Shown piece after piece: positions 9,680 to 19,742 of a DNA stretch of 64,000 bases (positions within the stretch are counted from its first letter, which is position 1; each line of letters begins with the position of its first letter). The notes below the pieces were generated by a model that searched no databases, was not told where the DNA came from, and saw nothing but the letters and a program-made list of their open reading frames with translations. This stretch comes from JOPF136 sp963773835 (GTDB lineage: Bacteria > Acidobacteriota > Terriglobia > Acidiferrales > UBA7541): NCBI GenBank assembly GCA_963773835.1, contig CAVZCQ010000005.1, positions 148,582 through 212,581 of the forward strand, read 5' to 3'. The translations under genes were made by a program, and so were the position numbers.

Positions 9680-11236
9680 TCAACTTTTCTTTCGCTGTAC
9701 CAGGTCCCGGCCGGTCATTTCTCCCGGCGGTTCCGCGTCCATCAGGCCGAGAACGGTGGGCGCGATGTCCTGGAGCGCGCCGCCGGAGCGCAGCGCGATG
9801 TGCTCCTGCCCGCTGACGAGAATGAACGGGACGGGATTGGTGGTGTGATAGGTGTGCGGCCCCCCGGTCGCAGGATCGATCATGGTCTCCGCGTTGCCGT
9901 GGTCGGCGGTGATGATCCAGGCGCCGCCGCGGGGTTTGAGCGCCTGGTAGATGCGGCCCAGTCCCGCGTCCACGGCCTCGACTGCCTTGATCGCGGCCTC
10001 GAGCTTGCCGGAATGGCCCACCATGTCCGCGTTGGCGTAGTTCATGATGATGGCGTCGAATTCGCCTTTCTCGATAGCTTTCACCACTGCGTCCGTGATT
10101 CCCTCCGCGTTCATTTCCGGCTTCAGGTCGTAGGTGGGCACTTTGGGCGAGGGGACCAGGATGCGCTCCTCGCCTCCGAACGGTTTCTCCACGCCACCGT
10201 TGAAGAAATAGGTGACGTGCGCGTACTTCTCGGTTTCCGCGCAGCGCAGATTGCGCAGATTCAGCTCCGCGAACACCTGCGCCAGGATGTGCTCCAGCTT
10301 TTCCGGCGACAGGAGGTAGCGCAGCCAGGGCCAGGTTTTCTCGTACTGGGTCATGGCCACGTACAGGAGGTTTTTCGGGCGTTTTGGGTCGGCAAAACGG
10401 TCGAAGCCGGGCTCGGCCAGCGCGCGGGTCAGTTGCCGGGCGCGGTCGGCGCGGAAATTGAAGAAAATGACGGCGTCGTCGTCGCGGATCAAACCGCGCG
10501 GCGGGCCGTCCGGTGTTTCCGTGACGACCACCGGCTCGACGAACTCATCGGTTACCCCGTGTTCGTAGCTCTGCCGCAGGGCTTCGATCGGATTCGTGGA
10601 GCGGTGCGTGGCCTCGCCATGCACGATAGCGCGGTAGGCGCGCTCGACGCGCTCCCAGCGATTGTCGCGGTCCATGGCGTAATAGCGGCCGGTAACCGTG
10701 GCGATGCGTCCGGCGCCGTACTGGCGCAGCTTCTGCTCGAGCTGCTGGAGGTAGGAGGCGCCGCTGGTGGGAGGGGTATCGCGGCCGTCGGTGAACGCGT
10801 GAACAAACACACGCGCGACCTTCTGCTCCGCCGCCATGCGCACCAGCGCTACGAGGTGCTCGAGTTGCGAGTGCACCCCTCCATCGCTCACCAACCCGAG
10901 CAGATGGAGCTGCCGCTCGCGGCCGCGGGCCATCGCTTCCACGAGCAGCGGGTGGCGGAACAGTTCGCCGCTCTGGATCATCTGGTCCAGCCGCGTGATG
11001 TCCATGTGCACCACGCGCCCCGCGCCGATGTTCAGGTGGCCCACTTCGCTGTTGCCCATCTGCCCTTCCGGCAGGCCGACGGCCGGTCCCGAGGTGCGAA
11101 CCAGCGTGTTGGGGAAATTGCGGAGCAGCAGGTCGTAGGCGGGCTTCCGCGCGAGAGCAATGGCATTGCCGTGCGTCTCGGCGCGGTAGCCCCAGCCGTC
11201 CAGTACGGTCAGAAGAATCGGTTTCGGCCGCGGCAT
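9680..11236 (-). CDS. gpmI: 2,3-bisphosphoglycerate-independent phosphoglycerate mutase
   Basis: Interconverts 3- and 2-phosphoglycerate with a phosphoserine intermediate and two manganese ions. The 518-residue length is standard. The N-terminal LTVLDGWGYR and the GNSEVGHLNIGAGR block with the catalytic Ser are intact, as are VFVHAFTDGRDTPP, FFNFRADRARQL and the C-terminal ITADHGNAE metal-binding motif. It lies 16 bases downstream of eno on the same strand, so consecutive glycolytic enzymes are encoded together. Confidence 0.96.
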   Translation of the reverse strand: MPRPKPILLTVLDGWGYRAETHGNAIALARKPAYDLLLRNFPNTLVRTSGPAVGLPEGQMGNSEVGHLNIGAGRVVHMDITRLDQMIQSGELFRHPLLVEAMARGRERQLHLLGLVSDGGVHSQLEHLVALVRMAAEQKVARVFVHAFTDGRDTPPTSGASYLQQLEQKLRQYGAGRIATVTGRYYAMDRDNRWERVERAYRAIVHGEATHRSTNPIEALRQSYEHGVTDEFVEPVVVTETPDGPPRGLIRDDDAVIFFNFRADRARQLTRALAEPGFDRFADPKRPKNLLYVAMTQYEKTWPWLRYLLSPEKLEHILAQVFAELNLRNLRCAETEKYAHVTYFFNGGVEKPFGGEERILVPSPKVPTYDLKPEMNAEGITDAVVKAIEKGEFDAIIMNYANADMVGHSGKLEAAIKAVEAVDAGLGRIYQALKPRGGAWIITADHGNAETMIDPATGGPHTYHTTNPVPFILVSGQEHIALRSGGALQDIAPTVLGLMDAEPPGEMTGRDLVQRKKS

Positions 11237-11252
11237 TGGTGGTCCACGCAGC

Positions 11253-12563
11253 CTAGGCCGGGCGCCTGGCGAGCGCGCTCTTCCCGGTAAAATGCGCGGT
11301 GGCGCCCAGTTCCTGCTCGATGCGCAGGAGCTGATTGTACTTGGCGATGCGGTCGGTGCGCGAGGCGGAGCCGGTCTTGATCTGCCCGGCGGAGGTGGCT
11401 ACGGCGAGATCGGCGATGAAGGTATCTTCGGTTTCGCCCGAACGGTGGGAAATGACGGAGGCGTAGCGCGCGGTGCGGGCCATCTCCACGGCTTCGATGG
11501 TTTCGGTGACTGTTCCGATCTGGTTCAATTTGATCAGGATGGCGTTGCCGATTTTCTGCTCGATTCCGCGCGCGAAGATTTTCGTATTGGTCACGAAAAT
11601 GTCGTCCCCCACGAGCTGCATCGTGCCGCTCAATTCGCGCGTCAGCAGTTTCCAGCCTTCCCAATCCTCCTCGCCCATGCCGTCTTCGAGGGACACGATG
11701 GGATATTGACGCGCCCAGCTCTTCCAGAAGGCGGCCATCTCCTCCGGAGAGTGCGCGGATTTGTCCGACTTCTTGAAGACGTATTTGCCGGAGGATTTGT
11801 CGTAGAACTCGCTGGCCGCGGGATCGAGCGCGATGGCCACCTGCTCGCCGGGCTTGTATCCGGCGGCCTGGATGGCTTCGAGCACGGACTGGATGGCTTC
11901 CTCATTGGAGCGTAGGTTGGGGGCGAAGCCGCCTTCATCGCCCACGCTGGTGGATTGCCCGCGCTTCTTCAGCACGCCCTTCAGCGTGTGAAACACCTCG
12001 ACTCCGGCGCGGAGCGCCTCCGCAAAACTCGGCGCCCCCACCGGCATGACCATGAATTCCTGGAAGTCCACGGAATTGTCGGCATGCGCGCCCCCGTTCA
12101 GGATGTTCATCATGGGAACGGGCAGAGTGGCGGCGCCCGCGTCGGAGGAATAGCGCGCCAGGTATTTGTAGAGAGGGAGATCGAGCTGCTCCGCTGCGGC
12201 GCGCGCGGCGGCCATGCTGACGGCGAGAATGGCGTTGGCGCCCAGCCGGCTCTTCGTGGGAGTACCGTCGAGCTGGATCATGCGGCGGTCGAGCGCAATC
12301 TGGTCCGCGGCGTTCATCCCGGCGACCGCGGGGCCGATTTCCGCGGTGATGTTGTTGACGGCCTTCAGGACGCCTTTGCCCAGGTAGCGCGATTTGTCGC
12401 CGTCGCGCAACTCGAGCGCCTCGTGCTCCCCGGTGGAAGCGCCAGAGGGGACCGCGGCCCGCCCCATTTCTCCTCCGCTCAGGAAGACTTCGGCTTCGAC
12501 GGTGGGGTTCCCGCGGGAATCCAGAATCTGACGTGCGCGGACGTGAGTGATGCGCGTGGGCAT
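11253..12563 (-). CDS. eno: Enolase
   Basis: Dehydrates 2-phosphoglycerate to phosphoenolpyruvate. All hallmarks are present over 436 residues: ARQILDSRGNPTVE at the N-terminus, PSGASTGEHEALELRDGD, the SHRSGETEDTFIADLAV segment and the LIKLNQIGTVTET signature. The ATG at 12563 is preceded by GAGGAG. Together with gpmI and pyk it forms a cluster of lower glycolysis genes on the minus strand. Confidence 0.97.
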   Translation of the reverse strand: MPTRITHVRARQILDSRGNPTVEAEVFLSGGEMGRAAVPSGASTGEHEALELRDGDKSRYLGKGVLKAVNNITAEIGPAVAGMNAADQIALDRRMIQLDGTPTKSRLGANAILAVSMAAARAAAEQLDLPLYKYLARYSSDAGAATLPVPMMNILNGGAHADNSVDFQEFMVMPVGAPSFAEALRAGVEVFHTLKGVLKKRGQSTSVGDEGGFAPNLRSNEEAIQSVLEAIQAAGYKPGEQVAIALDPAASEFYDKSSGKYVFKKSDKSAHSPEEMAAFWKSWARQYPIVSLEDGMGEEDWEGWKLLTRELSGTMQLVGDDIFVTNTKIFARGIEQKIGNAILIKLNQIGTVTETIEAVEMARTARYASVISHRSGETEDTFIADLAVATSAGQIKTGSASRTDRIAKYNQLLRIEQELGATAHFTGKSALARRPA

Positions 12564-12591
12564 GCGGTCTCCTCGGGCGAAAACTGCGGCG

Positions 12592-13824
12592 CTATTCCGG
12601 CTCTTCCAGCATGGATTCCTGCCGGGTGACCACGGCGATGCCTCCGGGGGAGACCGGGTACCGTTTGCGGTCTTCCTCGGGGTCGTAGCCGATCACGGTG
12701 TGCTCCGGGAGCTGGACATGGCGGTCGATGATGGCGTTGCGGATGCGGGAGTAGCGGCCGATGTTGACGTGGTTGAACAGGATGGAGCTTTCCACGTCAC
12801 AGAAGCTGTTGACGCGCACGTCGTTGCCCACCACGGAGCGGCGGACGCGCCCGCCGGAAATGATGGAGCCGCTGGACACGATGGAATCCAGGGCCACGCC
12901 CATGCGGTTCTCGTCGGCGAACACGAACTTGGCGGGAGGGTATTGCTGCTGCCAGGTCCACAGGGGCCAGGCCGTGTCGTACAGGTTGAAGATGGGCGTG
13001 ACGCTGACCAGGTCCATGTTCGCTTCATAGTAGGCGTCCAGGGTACCCACGTCGCGCCAGTAGAGCGCCTCCTTCTTATTCTCGTCGATGAAGTTGTAGG
13101 CGGAGACGCGGAAGCGCTCGATGATGCGCGGAAGGATGTCCTTGCCGAAATCGTGCGTGGAGTCGCTGCGTTCCGCGTCTTCCATCAGGATCGGAATCAG
13201 GATCTGGGAATTGAAGATATAGATACCCATCGAGGCATTGCATTTCGCCGCATTGGTGGCGGAAGGTTTCGGCTGCTCCGGCTTTTCCTGGAAGCCGAGC
13301 ACGCGGCCGGAAGTGTCCGTCTCCACCACGCCGAAGCGCCCGACGGCCTCGCGCGGATCCACCTCGAGGGTGGCCACCGTCACCTCAGCGCCGGCGTCCA
13401 CGTGCTGGCTGAGCATTCTCTTATAATCCATCTTGTAGATGTGGTCGCCGGAAAGAATGATGACGAAACTGGAGCGCTCGCTGCCGATCGAATAGATGTT
13501 CTGGTACACGGCGTCGGCCGTGCCCTGGTACCAGTCGCGCGAGACGCGCATCTGCGGCGGCAGGATATCGATAAATTCCTGGTGGCCGGCCAGCACGGAC
13601 CAGCCTTTGCGCACGTGACGGTTCAGGCTCAACGCCTTGTACTGCGTGAGCACGAAAATGCGCCGCAGATCGCTGTTGATGCAGTTGGAGAGCGTGACGT
13701 CCACGATGCGGTACACGCCGCCAAACGGCACAGCGGGCTTGGCGCGGTCACGCGTCAGCGGCCACAGGCGCTCACCCTGCCCGCCCGCCAAGAGTACGCC
13801 GATGGCTTCTCGCATCCGGTCCAT
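12592..13824 (-). CDS. glgC: Glucose-1-phosphate adenylyltransferase
   Basis: Makes ADP-glucose from glucose-1-phosphate and ATP, the committed step of bacterial glycogen synthesis. The protein has 410 residues. The pyrophosphorylase motif VLLAGGQGERLWPLT is near the N-terminus, followed by KPAVPFGGVYRIVDVTLSNC, WYQGTADAVYQN, the LSGDHIYKMDY metal site and GVVETD. The C-terminal left-handed helix region ends in VIGYDPEEDRKRYPV. It lies 28 bases upstream of eno in the same direction, linking storage and glycolysis in one probable transcript. Confidence 0.95.
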   Translation of the reverse strand: MDRMREAIGVLLAGGQGERLWPLTRDRAKPAVPFGGVYRIVDVTLSNCINSDLRRIFVLTQYKALSLNRHVRKGWSVLAGHQEFIDILPPQMRVSRDWYQGTADAVYQNIYSIGSERSSFVIILSGDHIYKMDYKRMLSQHVDAGAEVTVATLEVDPREAVGRFGVVETDTSGRVLGFQEKPEQPKPSATNAAKCNASMGIYIFNSQILIPILMEDAERSDSTHDFGKDILPRIIERFRVSAYNFIDENKKEALYWRDVGTLDAYYEANMDLVSVTPIFNLYDTAWPLWTWQQQYPPAKFVFADENRMGVALDSIVSSGSIISGGRVRRSVVGNDVRVNSFCDVESSILFNHVNIGRYSRIRNAIIDRHVQLPEHTVIGYDPEEDRKRYPVSPGGIAVVTRQESMLEEPE

Positions 13825-13868
13825 GGGGAATCGTCAGCTCCGGGAATCCGCCGGAAGGATAGCCGGCG

Positions 13869-13906
13869 GAAAACTGCATGCCGCGTCGCGGAGCCATTTT
13901 ATACCA
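13869..13906 (-). promoter_or_regulatory. Putative promoter of glgC-eno-gpmI
   Basis: On the minus strand an extended -10 element, TG-G-TATAAA, occupies 13906-13898, about 75 bases before the glgC start. No good -35 hexamer is visible, as is usual for extended -10 promoters. The rest of the 342-base gap 13825-14166 between the divergent glgC and rpsU genes shows only this and the rpsU promoter. The assignment rests on the hexamer alone. Confidence 0.4.
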
Positions 13907-14047
13907 GTTCGGTTGGCGGAAACCGGGAGGAAGATTTCTTTCCAGCCGCGAAGAGGCAATCCAATCGCCCTGCCTGTCCAAACACATCCGGGCCCGGCCA
14001 AAGCGGGTTACGTGCTTTGTGATGATATTGAAATGTGAGAAAATTTC

Positions 14048-14076
14048 TTGACAGTGTCTCCGGGGAGGGATAGAAC
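14048..14076 (+). promoter_or_regulatory. Putative sigma-70 promoter of rpsU
   Basis: A perfect TTGACA -35 box at 14048-14053 is followed after exactly 17 bases by TAGAAC (14071-14076), four of six matches to the -10 consensus. It faces rpsU, whose start lies about 85 bases downstream. Confidence 0.55.
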
Positions 14077-14166
14077 CGGGACACTCAGACACCGTGCAAG
14101 GCTTCGCGAGAGCCCACTTCCTCGCTGTTTCCTTCAAATTCTGCGGTGGATGGGAGGTGTTTTCCA

Positions 14167-14364
14167 TTGACGGAAGTTGTGATCCAGGAAGGTGAGTCCC
14201 TGGAGGGCGCGTTGCGCCGGTTCAAGCGCCGCGTCCAACAGGCCGACATCATCAAGGAAATCAAGAAGCATAGTTACTACATGAAGCCGGGCGAAAAGCG
14301 CCGGGCGAAGGCCGCCCTTTCGCGCAAGCGCATGCGCAAGAAGATGCGCCGGGAGCAGGAGTAG
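14167..14364 (+). CDS. rpsU: 30S ribosomal protein S21
   Basis: Small basic protein of the 30S platform. The 65 residues show the S21 pattern: TEVVIQEGESLEGALRRFKRR, then a Lys/Arg-rich helix ending in RKRMRKKMRREQE (abbreviated). I chose the TTG at 14167: a GGGAGGTG ribosome site lies 7 bases upstream and the protein then begins with TEVV as in homologues. An upstream ATG at 14146 would add seven unconserved residues. Confidence 0.92.
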   Translation: MTEVVIQEGESLEGALRRFKRRVQQADIIKEIKKHSYYMKPGEKRRAKAALSRKRMRKKMRREQE

Positions 14365-14503
14365 CGACAGGGGGATACGTCTAGGACGCCGGTGAGCGGG
14401 AGGACGCACGGCCGCGCGGGACGGCACTCCGGCCCGCCGGGCAGCGTTCCCCGCCTCACCGGACTTCCAAGGGGCTTGCGAACCGGGCCATTCGGAGCAC
14501 CCT

Positions 14504-14803
14504 ATGGAGTACCAGGATAAAGTCCTCAAGTGCCTGGATTGCGGCACGGAGTTTGTATTTACGGCAGGCGAGCAGGCCTTCTTCGCGGACAAAGGCTTCC
14601 GGCACGAGCCGAAGCGCTGCAAGAACTGCAAGTCCACCCGCGCCTCCAGCTCTCCCTCAGGAAACACGGCCCGAACGGAAACGCGCGCCATCTGTTCGCA
14701 GTGCGGGAAGGAAACGACGGTTCCGTTCAAACCCACACAGGGCCGCCCGGTGTATTGCCGCGAGTGCTACCAGAACCGCCGCTCGATGACCAATTCCAAC
14801 TGA
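14504..14803 (+). CDS. Zinc-ribbon protein, 99 aa
   Basis: A small protein with four CxxC knuckles: CLDC near residue 10, CKNC near 42, CSQC near 68 and CREC near 88, suggesting two zinc ribbons in tandem. The first half (KCLDCGTEFVFTAGEQAFFADKG, abbreviated) matches the widespread 'probable zinc-ribbon' domain, and the second half ends in YCRECYQNRR. A Ser/Thr-rich linker joins them. Proteins of this type are usually linked to nucleic acid or translation, but the role is not established. It follows rpsU in the same direction. Confidence 0.75.
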   Translation: MEYQDKVLKCLDCGTEFVFTAGEQAFFADKGFRHEPKRCKNCKSTRASSSPSGNTARTETRAICSQCGKETTVPFKPTQGRPVYCRECYQNRRSMTNSN

Positions 14804-14979
14804 GGCGAGCCCCAGGACTCCAACCCCGATAGACAGCCCGCGCCCGTTCGGCCGCCTCCCAGTGGCGGTTGTCATCGCGCTCCCGCGGGAAAAGGCTTGC
14901 GTCATCCGGGCGCGCCGCCGTACTTTCTGTTTCCGGCAGCTCGACTCTGCCGTCCCGGTGTGCGGAGGATGCGGTGCGG

Positions 14980-17502
14980 ATGAAATCTGTGATGGCATGC
15001 GGCTACGCTCTCCTGTTTGCCACAGCGATGCTGGCGGACCGGCGGCCCGTGCTCGAGCAAATCGACCTGCCGCACCCCTACTACTATCGCGAGATGTATC
15101 TTCCGCAGCTCACCACGGGCCCTTCCGGCGCGGCGTGGCTGCGGGATTCCCGCACTCTGGTCTATTCGATGGGTGGGACGCTGTGGCGGCAGGCCTTCGA
15201 TTCCAAGGAGGCCGAACAGCTCACAGACGGCCCGGGTTACGACTACCAGCCGGACGGTTCGCCGGACGGGCGATTCGTGGTCTATACGAAATACAACCAG
15301 GACGCGATGGAGCTGTGGCTGCTCGAAATCTCCACGCGCGAATCCTGGCAATTGACGCATACGGGCGCGGTAAACGTGGAGCCACGATGGTCGCCGGACG
15401 GCCAGAGGCTCGTGTGGGTCTCGACGCAGTACAACCGGCGTTTCCACATCTTCGGCGCGGAGTTTCGCGGCGGCAAACTGGAGAATGAGGAGCGATGGAC
15501 GGGAGAAACGCACAGCCCTCTGCCGCGCTACTACTACAGCCCGTTCGATACGGAGATCAGTCCCGTATGGATGCGGGATGGAAAGGAAATCATTTTCATT
15601 TCCAACCACGGCCACGTCTACGGAAGCGGCGGCTTCTGGCGCATGGAGGCGCGGCCGGGGGCCCCTGCGCGGGAAATCCATTACGAAGAGACCACCTGGA
15701 AGGCACGGCCCGACGCTTCTCCCGACGGGACGCGCGTTGTGTTCGGGTCCTACACGGGCCGGCAATGGCACCAGCTCTGGTGGATGCCCGCGTCGGGAGA
15801 GAACCCGCTGCCGCTGACTTACGGCGAGTACGACAACATCAACCCGAGGTGGTCGCCGGACGGGCGACGCATCGCGTTTATCTCCAACCGCAGCGGAAAC
15901 GTGCAGCTCTGGACGGTGGAAGTGCCGGGAGGCGGCCAGAGTGCCGTGGTACCGCTGGAACTGCACTACCGGCGGCCAGCGGGCGAGCTGCGCATTGCGG
16001 TGCTCGGAGCCGAAGGCAAACCCGTTCCGGCGCGCGTCAGCGTGACCGGAGAGGATGGACGCGCGTACGGCCCCGTCAATGCCTGGATGCAAGCCGACGA
16101 CGGGTACGACCGCAAAGAACGACCGTTCGAGGCGCATTATTTCGAATCCGCGGGCGACGAAAGCCTGTCGATCCCGCCGGGAAAATTCACCGTTGAAGTG
16201 ATGCGCGGGCTCGAGTACGCCGTCGAGCGCCAGCAAGGGGAGATGCCGCCCGGCGGCCTGGTGGGCGCCACCATCCACCTGCACAAACTGCCGCTGCCGG
16301 ACGATCCCGCAGGCCGCTGGGTGAGCGGCGATCTGCACGTGCATATGAATTACGGCGGCGCGTACCAGAACACGCCGGAGAATCTCGCGGCGCAGGCTCG
16401 AGCGGAGGACCTGGCTGTGGTGCAGAGCCTGATCGTGAACAAAGAGCAGCGCGTGCCCGACGAATCGTATTTCAGCGGGGCGCTCGATGCCGCTTCCGGG
16501 CTGGACTTTCTGCTTTGGCATGGGGAGGAATTTCACACCAGCTACTGGGGCCACCGCGGAGTCCTGTGCCTGACGAAACATCTGCTGGTACCGATTTACG
16601 CGGGCTACCCGATGACGGCATCAGCCAGCCTGGTGCCGACAAACGTGGACGTTGCGGACATGGCGCGGGAGCAGGGGGCGCTGGTGGGCGCGGTGCATCC
16701 GTTCGAAGAGGTTCCCGACCCGGCCAATCGCGCCGAGCCGCTGCACGATTCCTTTCCGGTGGACGCCGCTCTGGGAAAACTCGACTACATCGAAGTGGTC
16801 GGCTTCAGCGATCACAAATCCACGGCTGCGGTCTGGTATCGCCTGTTGAACCTGGGTTTTCATCTCCCCACGGGAGCGGGAACAGATGCCATGGCCAATT
16901 TCGCCTCGCTGCGCGGGCCTGTGGGCATGAACCGCGTGTACGTCCAGATGCCGGCGGGGCCGCTGAAGATGGATGCGTTCCTCGACGGGCTGCGCCGCGG
17001 GCGCGCCTTTGCCACCAACGGCCCACTGCTGCGATTTTCGCTCGGCGGGCAGCCCATCGGCGGCGAGGTGAAGCTGGAGCAGCCGGGCGATGTACCGTTC
17101 ACAGCGGCGATGGCGTCGATCGTTCCGGTGGACCATCTGGAAGTGGTGTGCAACGGACGCGTGGCGCACGCGATGGAATTGGCCGGCAGCCGCACAGCCT
17201 CCACGGTAGAGGGCTCGCTGCATCTCGAAAAAAGCGGATGGTGCGTGCTGCGCGCCTGGGCCGAACACGCCGAACATCCGGTGCTGGATATCTATCCCTA
17301 TGCCACGACGAGCCCGGTGTACATCACCGTGGCGGGCCAGCCGCCGCGCTCGCCGGAGGACGCCGCGTACTTTCTCGCCTGGCTCGACCGCTTGCAGGAA
17401 GACGTGGAGCGCTATCCCGATTGGAATTCGCCCGAAGAGCGCACGCATGTGCTCGATCAGGTGGGCGAGGCGAGAAAGGTATTCGAGAAATTGCGCCAGT
17501 AA
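14980..17502 (+). CDS. Secreted TolB-like propeller plus PHP/CehA-type metallohydrolase
   Basis: An 840-residue exported protein. After a signal peptide (VMACGYALLFATAMLA) come repeated WSPDG/PDGR units of a TolB/PD40 beta-propeller to about residue 330. A central carboxypeptidase-regulatory-like segment follows. The C-terminal half has PHP/CehA features: SGDLHVHMNYGG, LLWHGEEFHTSYWGH, GAVHPFEE and GAGTDAMANF supply probable metal ligands. The fold suggests hydrolysis of a phosphoester or carbamate outside the cytoplasm; the substrate is unknown. Start chosen at ATG 14980 because it opens the signal peptide and GGAGG precedes it. A second propeller gene follows 24 bases on. Confidence 0.82.
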   Translation: MKSVMACGYALLFATAMLADRRPVLEQIDLPHPYYYREMYLPQLTTGPSGAAWLRDSRTLVYSMGGTLWRQAFDSKEAEQLTDGPGYDYQPDGSPDGRFVVYTKYNQDAMELWLLEISTRESWQLTHTGAVNVEPRWSPDGQRLVWVSTQYNRRFHIFGAEFRGGKLENEERWTGETHSPLPRYYYSPFDTEISPVWMRDGKEIIFISNHGHVYGSGGFWRMEARPGAPAREIHYEETTWKARPDASPDGTRVVFGSYTGRQWHQLWWMPASGENPLPLTYGEYDNINPRWSPDGRRIAFISNRSGNVQLWTVEVPGGGQSAVVPLELHYRRPAGELRIAVLGAEGKPVPARVSVTGEDGRAYGPVNAWMQADDGYDRKERPFEAHYFESAGDESLSIPPGKFTVEVMRGLEYAVERQQGEMPPGGLVGATIHLHKLPLPDDPAGRWVSGDLHVHMNYGGAYQNTPENLAAQARAEDLAVVQSLIVNKEQRVPDESYFSGALDAASGLDFLLWHGEEFHTSYWGHRGVLCLTKHLLVPIYAGYPMTASASLVPTNVDVADMAREQGALVGAVHPFEEVPDPANRAEPLHDSFPVDAALGKLDYIEVVGFSDHKSTAAVWYRLLNLGFHLPTGAGTDAMANFASLRGPVGMNRVYVQMPAGPLKMDAFLDGLRRGRAFATNGPLLRFSLGGQPIGGEVKLEQPGDVPFTAAMASIVPVDHLEVVCNGRVAHAMELAGSRTASTVEGSLHLEKSGWCVLRAWAEHAEHPVLDIYPYATTSPVYITVAGQPPRSPEDAAYFLAWLDRLQEDVERYPDWNSPEERTHVLDQVGEARKVFEKLRQ

Positions 17503-17526
17503 GCTGCGCGGAGGAGAATCCCCGGT

Positions 17527-19635
17527 ATGAGACCCCACAGAACGGCCCGGCATTGGTGCACGTCCCTGGCGTTGGCGGGCGCGCTGGCAACGTGGCCGGT
17601 TGGGGTGAGCGCGCAATCCAGCGCCGCTGCGCCTGCGGCCCCGTCAAAGCGCAATTTAACGGTGGATGATTTCCTGGCGCTGAAAAGCGTGGAGCACGCG
17701 CAAATCAGCCCGGACGGGAAGTGGGTAGCGTACACGGTGGGTACCCTGGATCTGGCCGAAGACAAATCACACACGCAGATCTGGATGGTTCCCACGGCGG
17801 GCGGCGATGCGATTCCGCTCACCAGCAAGGGCACGAGCTCCTCGCACCCGCGCTGGAGCCCGGGCGGGAAATATCTCGCATTTCTATCCGCGCGCGGCGA
17901 CGAAGCAAAGACGCAGGTGTGGACGGTTTACATGGGCGGGGGCGAAGCGCAGCAGGTGACCGACACGATTCAGAACGTGGAGGATTTCGAATGGTCGCCG
18001 GCGGGCGACCGCATGGTGCTCGTGCTGCAAGACCCTTCGCCGGAAGAGCTGGATGCCGCGCGGCGCGCGAAGGCCGGCGAAAAACCAAAAAAAACGGCGC
18101 GGCCTCCGTGGGTGATTGACCGCCAGCAGTTCAAATGGGACACGATCGGCTATCTGGACAACCGGCGGACGCACCTCTATGCGCTTGAAGTGGCTTCGCG
18201 GAAGCTGACGCAGGTGACCAGCGGCAATTACGACGATCAACAGCCGGCCTGGTCTCCCGACGGGCGCTTCCTCGCGTTCACCAGCAACCGCATGGAGAAT
18301 CCCGACTCGAACTACAACACCGACATCTGGGTGGTGGCCTCCGACAATCCCGATAAGGGAGCGAACCTGGTGCACGTCACCACCAATCCCGGCGCGGACC
18401 ACTCGCCCGCATGGAGCCCCGACGGCAAATGGATCGCCTGCATCAGCCAGACCGATGTGCATGCGCTGGACTACGCCACGCAGCATCTGGTAATTGCGCC
18501 GGCATTGGGCGGTGAGGCGCGGGTGCTGACGAAAAAGCTGGACCGCAACATCATTCATCCCCAGTTTTCGCCGGACGGCCAATCCATCCTGGCGATGGTG
18601 GAAGAGGACGGAGTGCAGCCGCTGGCGCGCATCTCCGTGGCGAGCGGCGAAGTGACAACTCTGACGCCGGGCAGCCTCACCGTGGAGGATTTCTCGGTGA
18701 ACCGCGAAGGGGCTGTGGCGCTGACCATGGGAGAGACAAACGCGCCTTACGAGGTGTTCGCCTTGTCGGACGGCCAGCCGCGCCGCCTGTCGCACGTCAA
18801 CGACGCGTTTCTGGCACAGGTCCGGCTGGGAAAAGTGGAGTATGCAAAGGCAAAGGGCAAAGACGGCGTGGAGGTGGCCGGCTACATCACCTATCCGCCC
18901 GCGTATAACCCCGAACTGCGCTATCCGACCATCCTGCGGCCACATGGCGGGCCTGTCGAACAGACGGACGCCGAATTCGATTTCACCTCGCAATTGTTCG
19001 CCGCCAACGGCTACGTGGTGCTGCGACCGAACTATCGAGGCTCGTCGGGATACGGCCAGGCGTTTTCCGAGGCGATCTACGCCGACTGGGGGAATAAGGA
19101 TTATCAGGACCTGATGACCTATGTGGACTACGCCATCAGCCGTGGCATCGCCGACCCGGCACGGCTCGGCGTGGGGAGTTGGTCCTATGGCGGCATCCTG
19201 ACGAATTACTGCATCACGAAGACAGACCGGTTCAAAGCGGCCATATCCGGGGCCAGCGAAGTGCTCTACATCACCAACTATGGCCACGACCACTACCAGC
19301 GCGACTGGAACCTGGAAATCGGGCTGCCGTGGAAGAACCGTGCGCTGTGGGAGAGGATTTCGCCGTTCAATTCCGTGGAGAAAATCGTCACGCCGACGCT
19401 GATCATGGGCGGCGACCAGGACTGGAACGTGCCCATCATCAATTCCGAGCAGCTCTACCAGGCGTTGAAGGTGCTCGGGCGGACTACGGAACTCGTCGTT
19501 TATCCCGGCGAATTCCACGGATTCACGAAGCCGACGCACCTGAAAGACCGCTACGAGCGCTATCTGGCCTGGTATGCAAAATACCTGAAGGGCGAAGGGT
19601 CGGGCCGGCCGGCGGAAGGGAAGGCCGCGGAGTAG
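17527..19635 (+). CDS. Secreted S9 family peptidase (prolyl oligopeptidase type)
   Basis: A 702-residue protein with a signal peptide, an N-terminal PD40-type beta-propeller (repeated WSPDG-like units to about residue 420) and a C-terminal alpha/beta-hydrolase domain. The catalytic triad is visible: Ser in SWSYGGILTNY, Asp in GGDQDWNVP, His in PGEFHGFTKP. The nucleophile elbow reads S-W-S-Y-G-G, with Ser in place of the usual first Gly; both are small, so activity is likely kept. The family cleaves short peptides, often after Pro or Ala. Confidence 0.9.
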   Translation: MRPHRTARHWCTSLALAGALATWPVGVSAQSSAAAPAAPSKRNLTVDDFLALKSVEHAQISPDGKWVAYTVGTLDLAEDKSHTQIWMVPTAGGDAIPLTSKGTSSSHPRWSPGGKYLAFLSARGDEAKTQVWTVYMGGGEAQQVTDTIQNVEDFEWSPAGDRMVLVLQDPSPEELDAARRAKAGEKPKKTARPPWVIDRQQFKWDTIGYLDNRRTHLYALEVASRKLTQVTSGNYDDQQPAWSPDGRFLAFTSNRMENPDSNYNTDIWVVASDNPDKGANLVHVTTNPGADHSPAWSPDGKWIACISQTDVHALDYATQHLVIAPALGGEARVLTKKLDRNIIHPQFSPDGQSILAMVEEDGVQPLARISVASGEVTTLTPGSLTVEDFSVNREGAVALTMGETNAPYEVFALSDGQPRRLSHVNDAFLAQVRLGKVEYAKAKGKDGVEVAGYITYPPAYNPELRYPTILRPHGGPVEQTDAEFDFTSQLFAANGYVVLRPNYRGSSGYGQAFSEAIYADWGNKDYQDLMTYVDYAISRGIADPARLGVGSWSYGGILTNYCITKTDRFKAAISGASEVLYITNYGHDHYQRDWNLEIGLPWKNRALWERISPFNSVEKIVTPTLIMGGDQDWNVPIINSEQLYQALKVLGRTTELVVYPGEFHGFTKPTHLKDRYERYLAWYAKYLKGEGSGRPAEGKAAE

Positions 19636-19742
19636 ATACCAGTGAGCATGCAGCCCGAAGGCCTTTGACTGCGAGAGGCCTGGGGTCGGGGACTCGCGCC
19701 TTTGTCTCGACAGATGGCGCCACCCGGCGATGCTGATAAGAG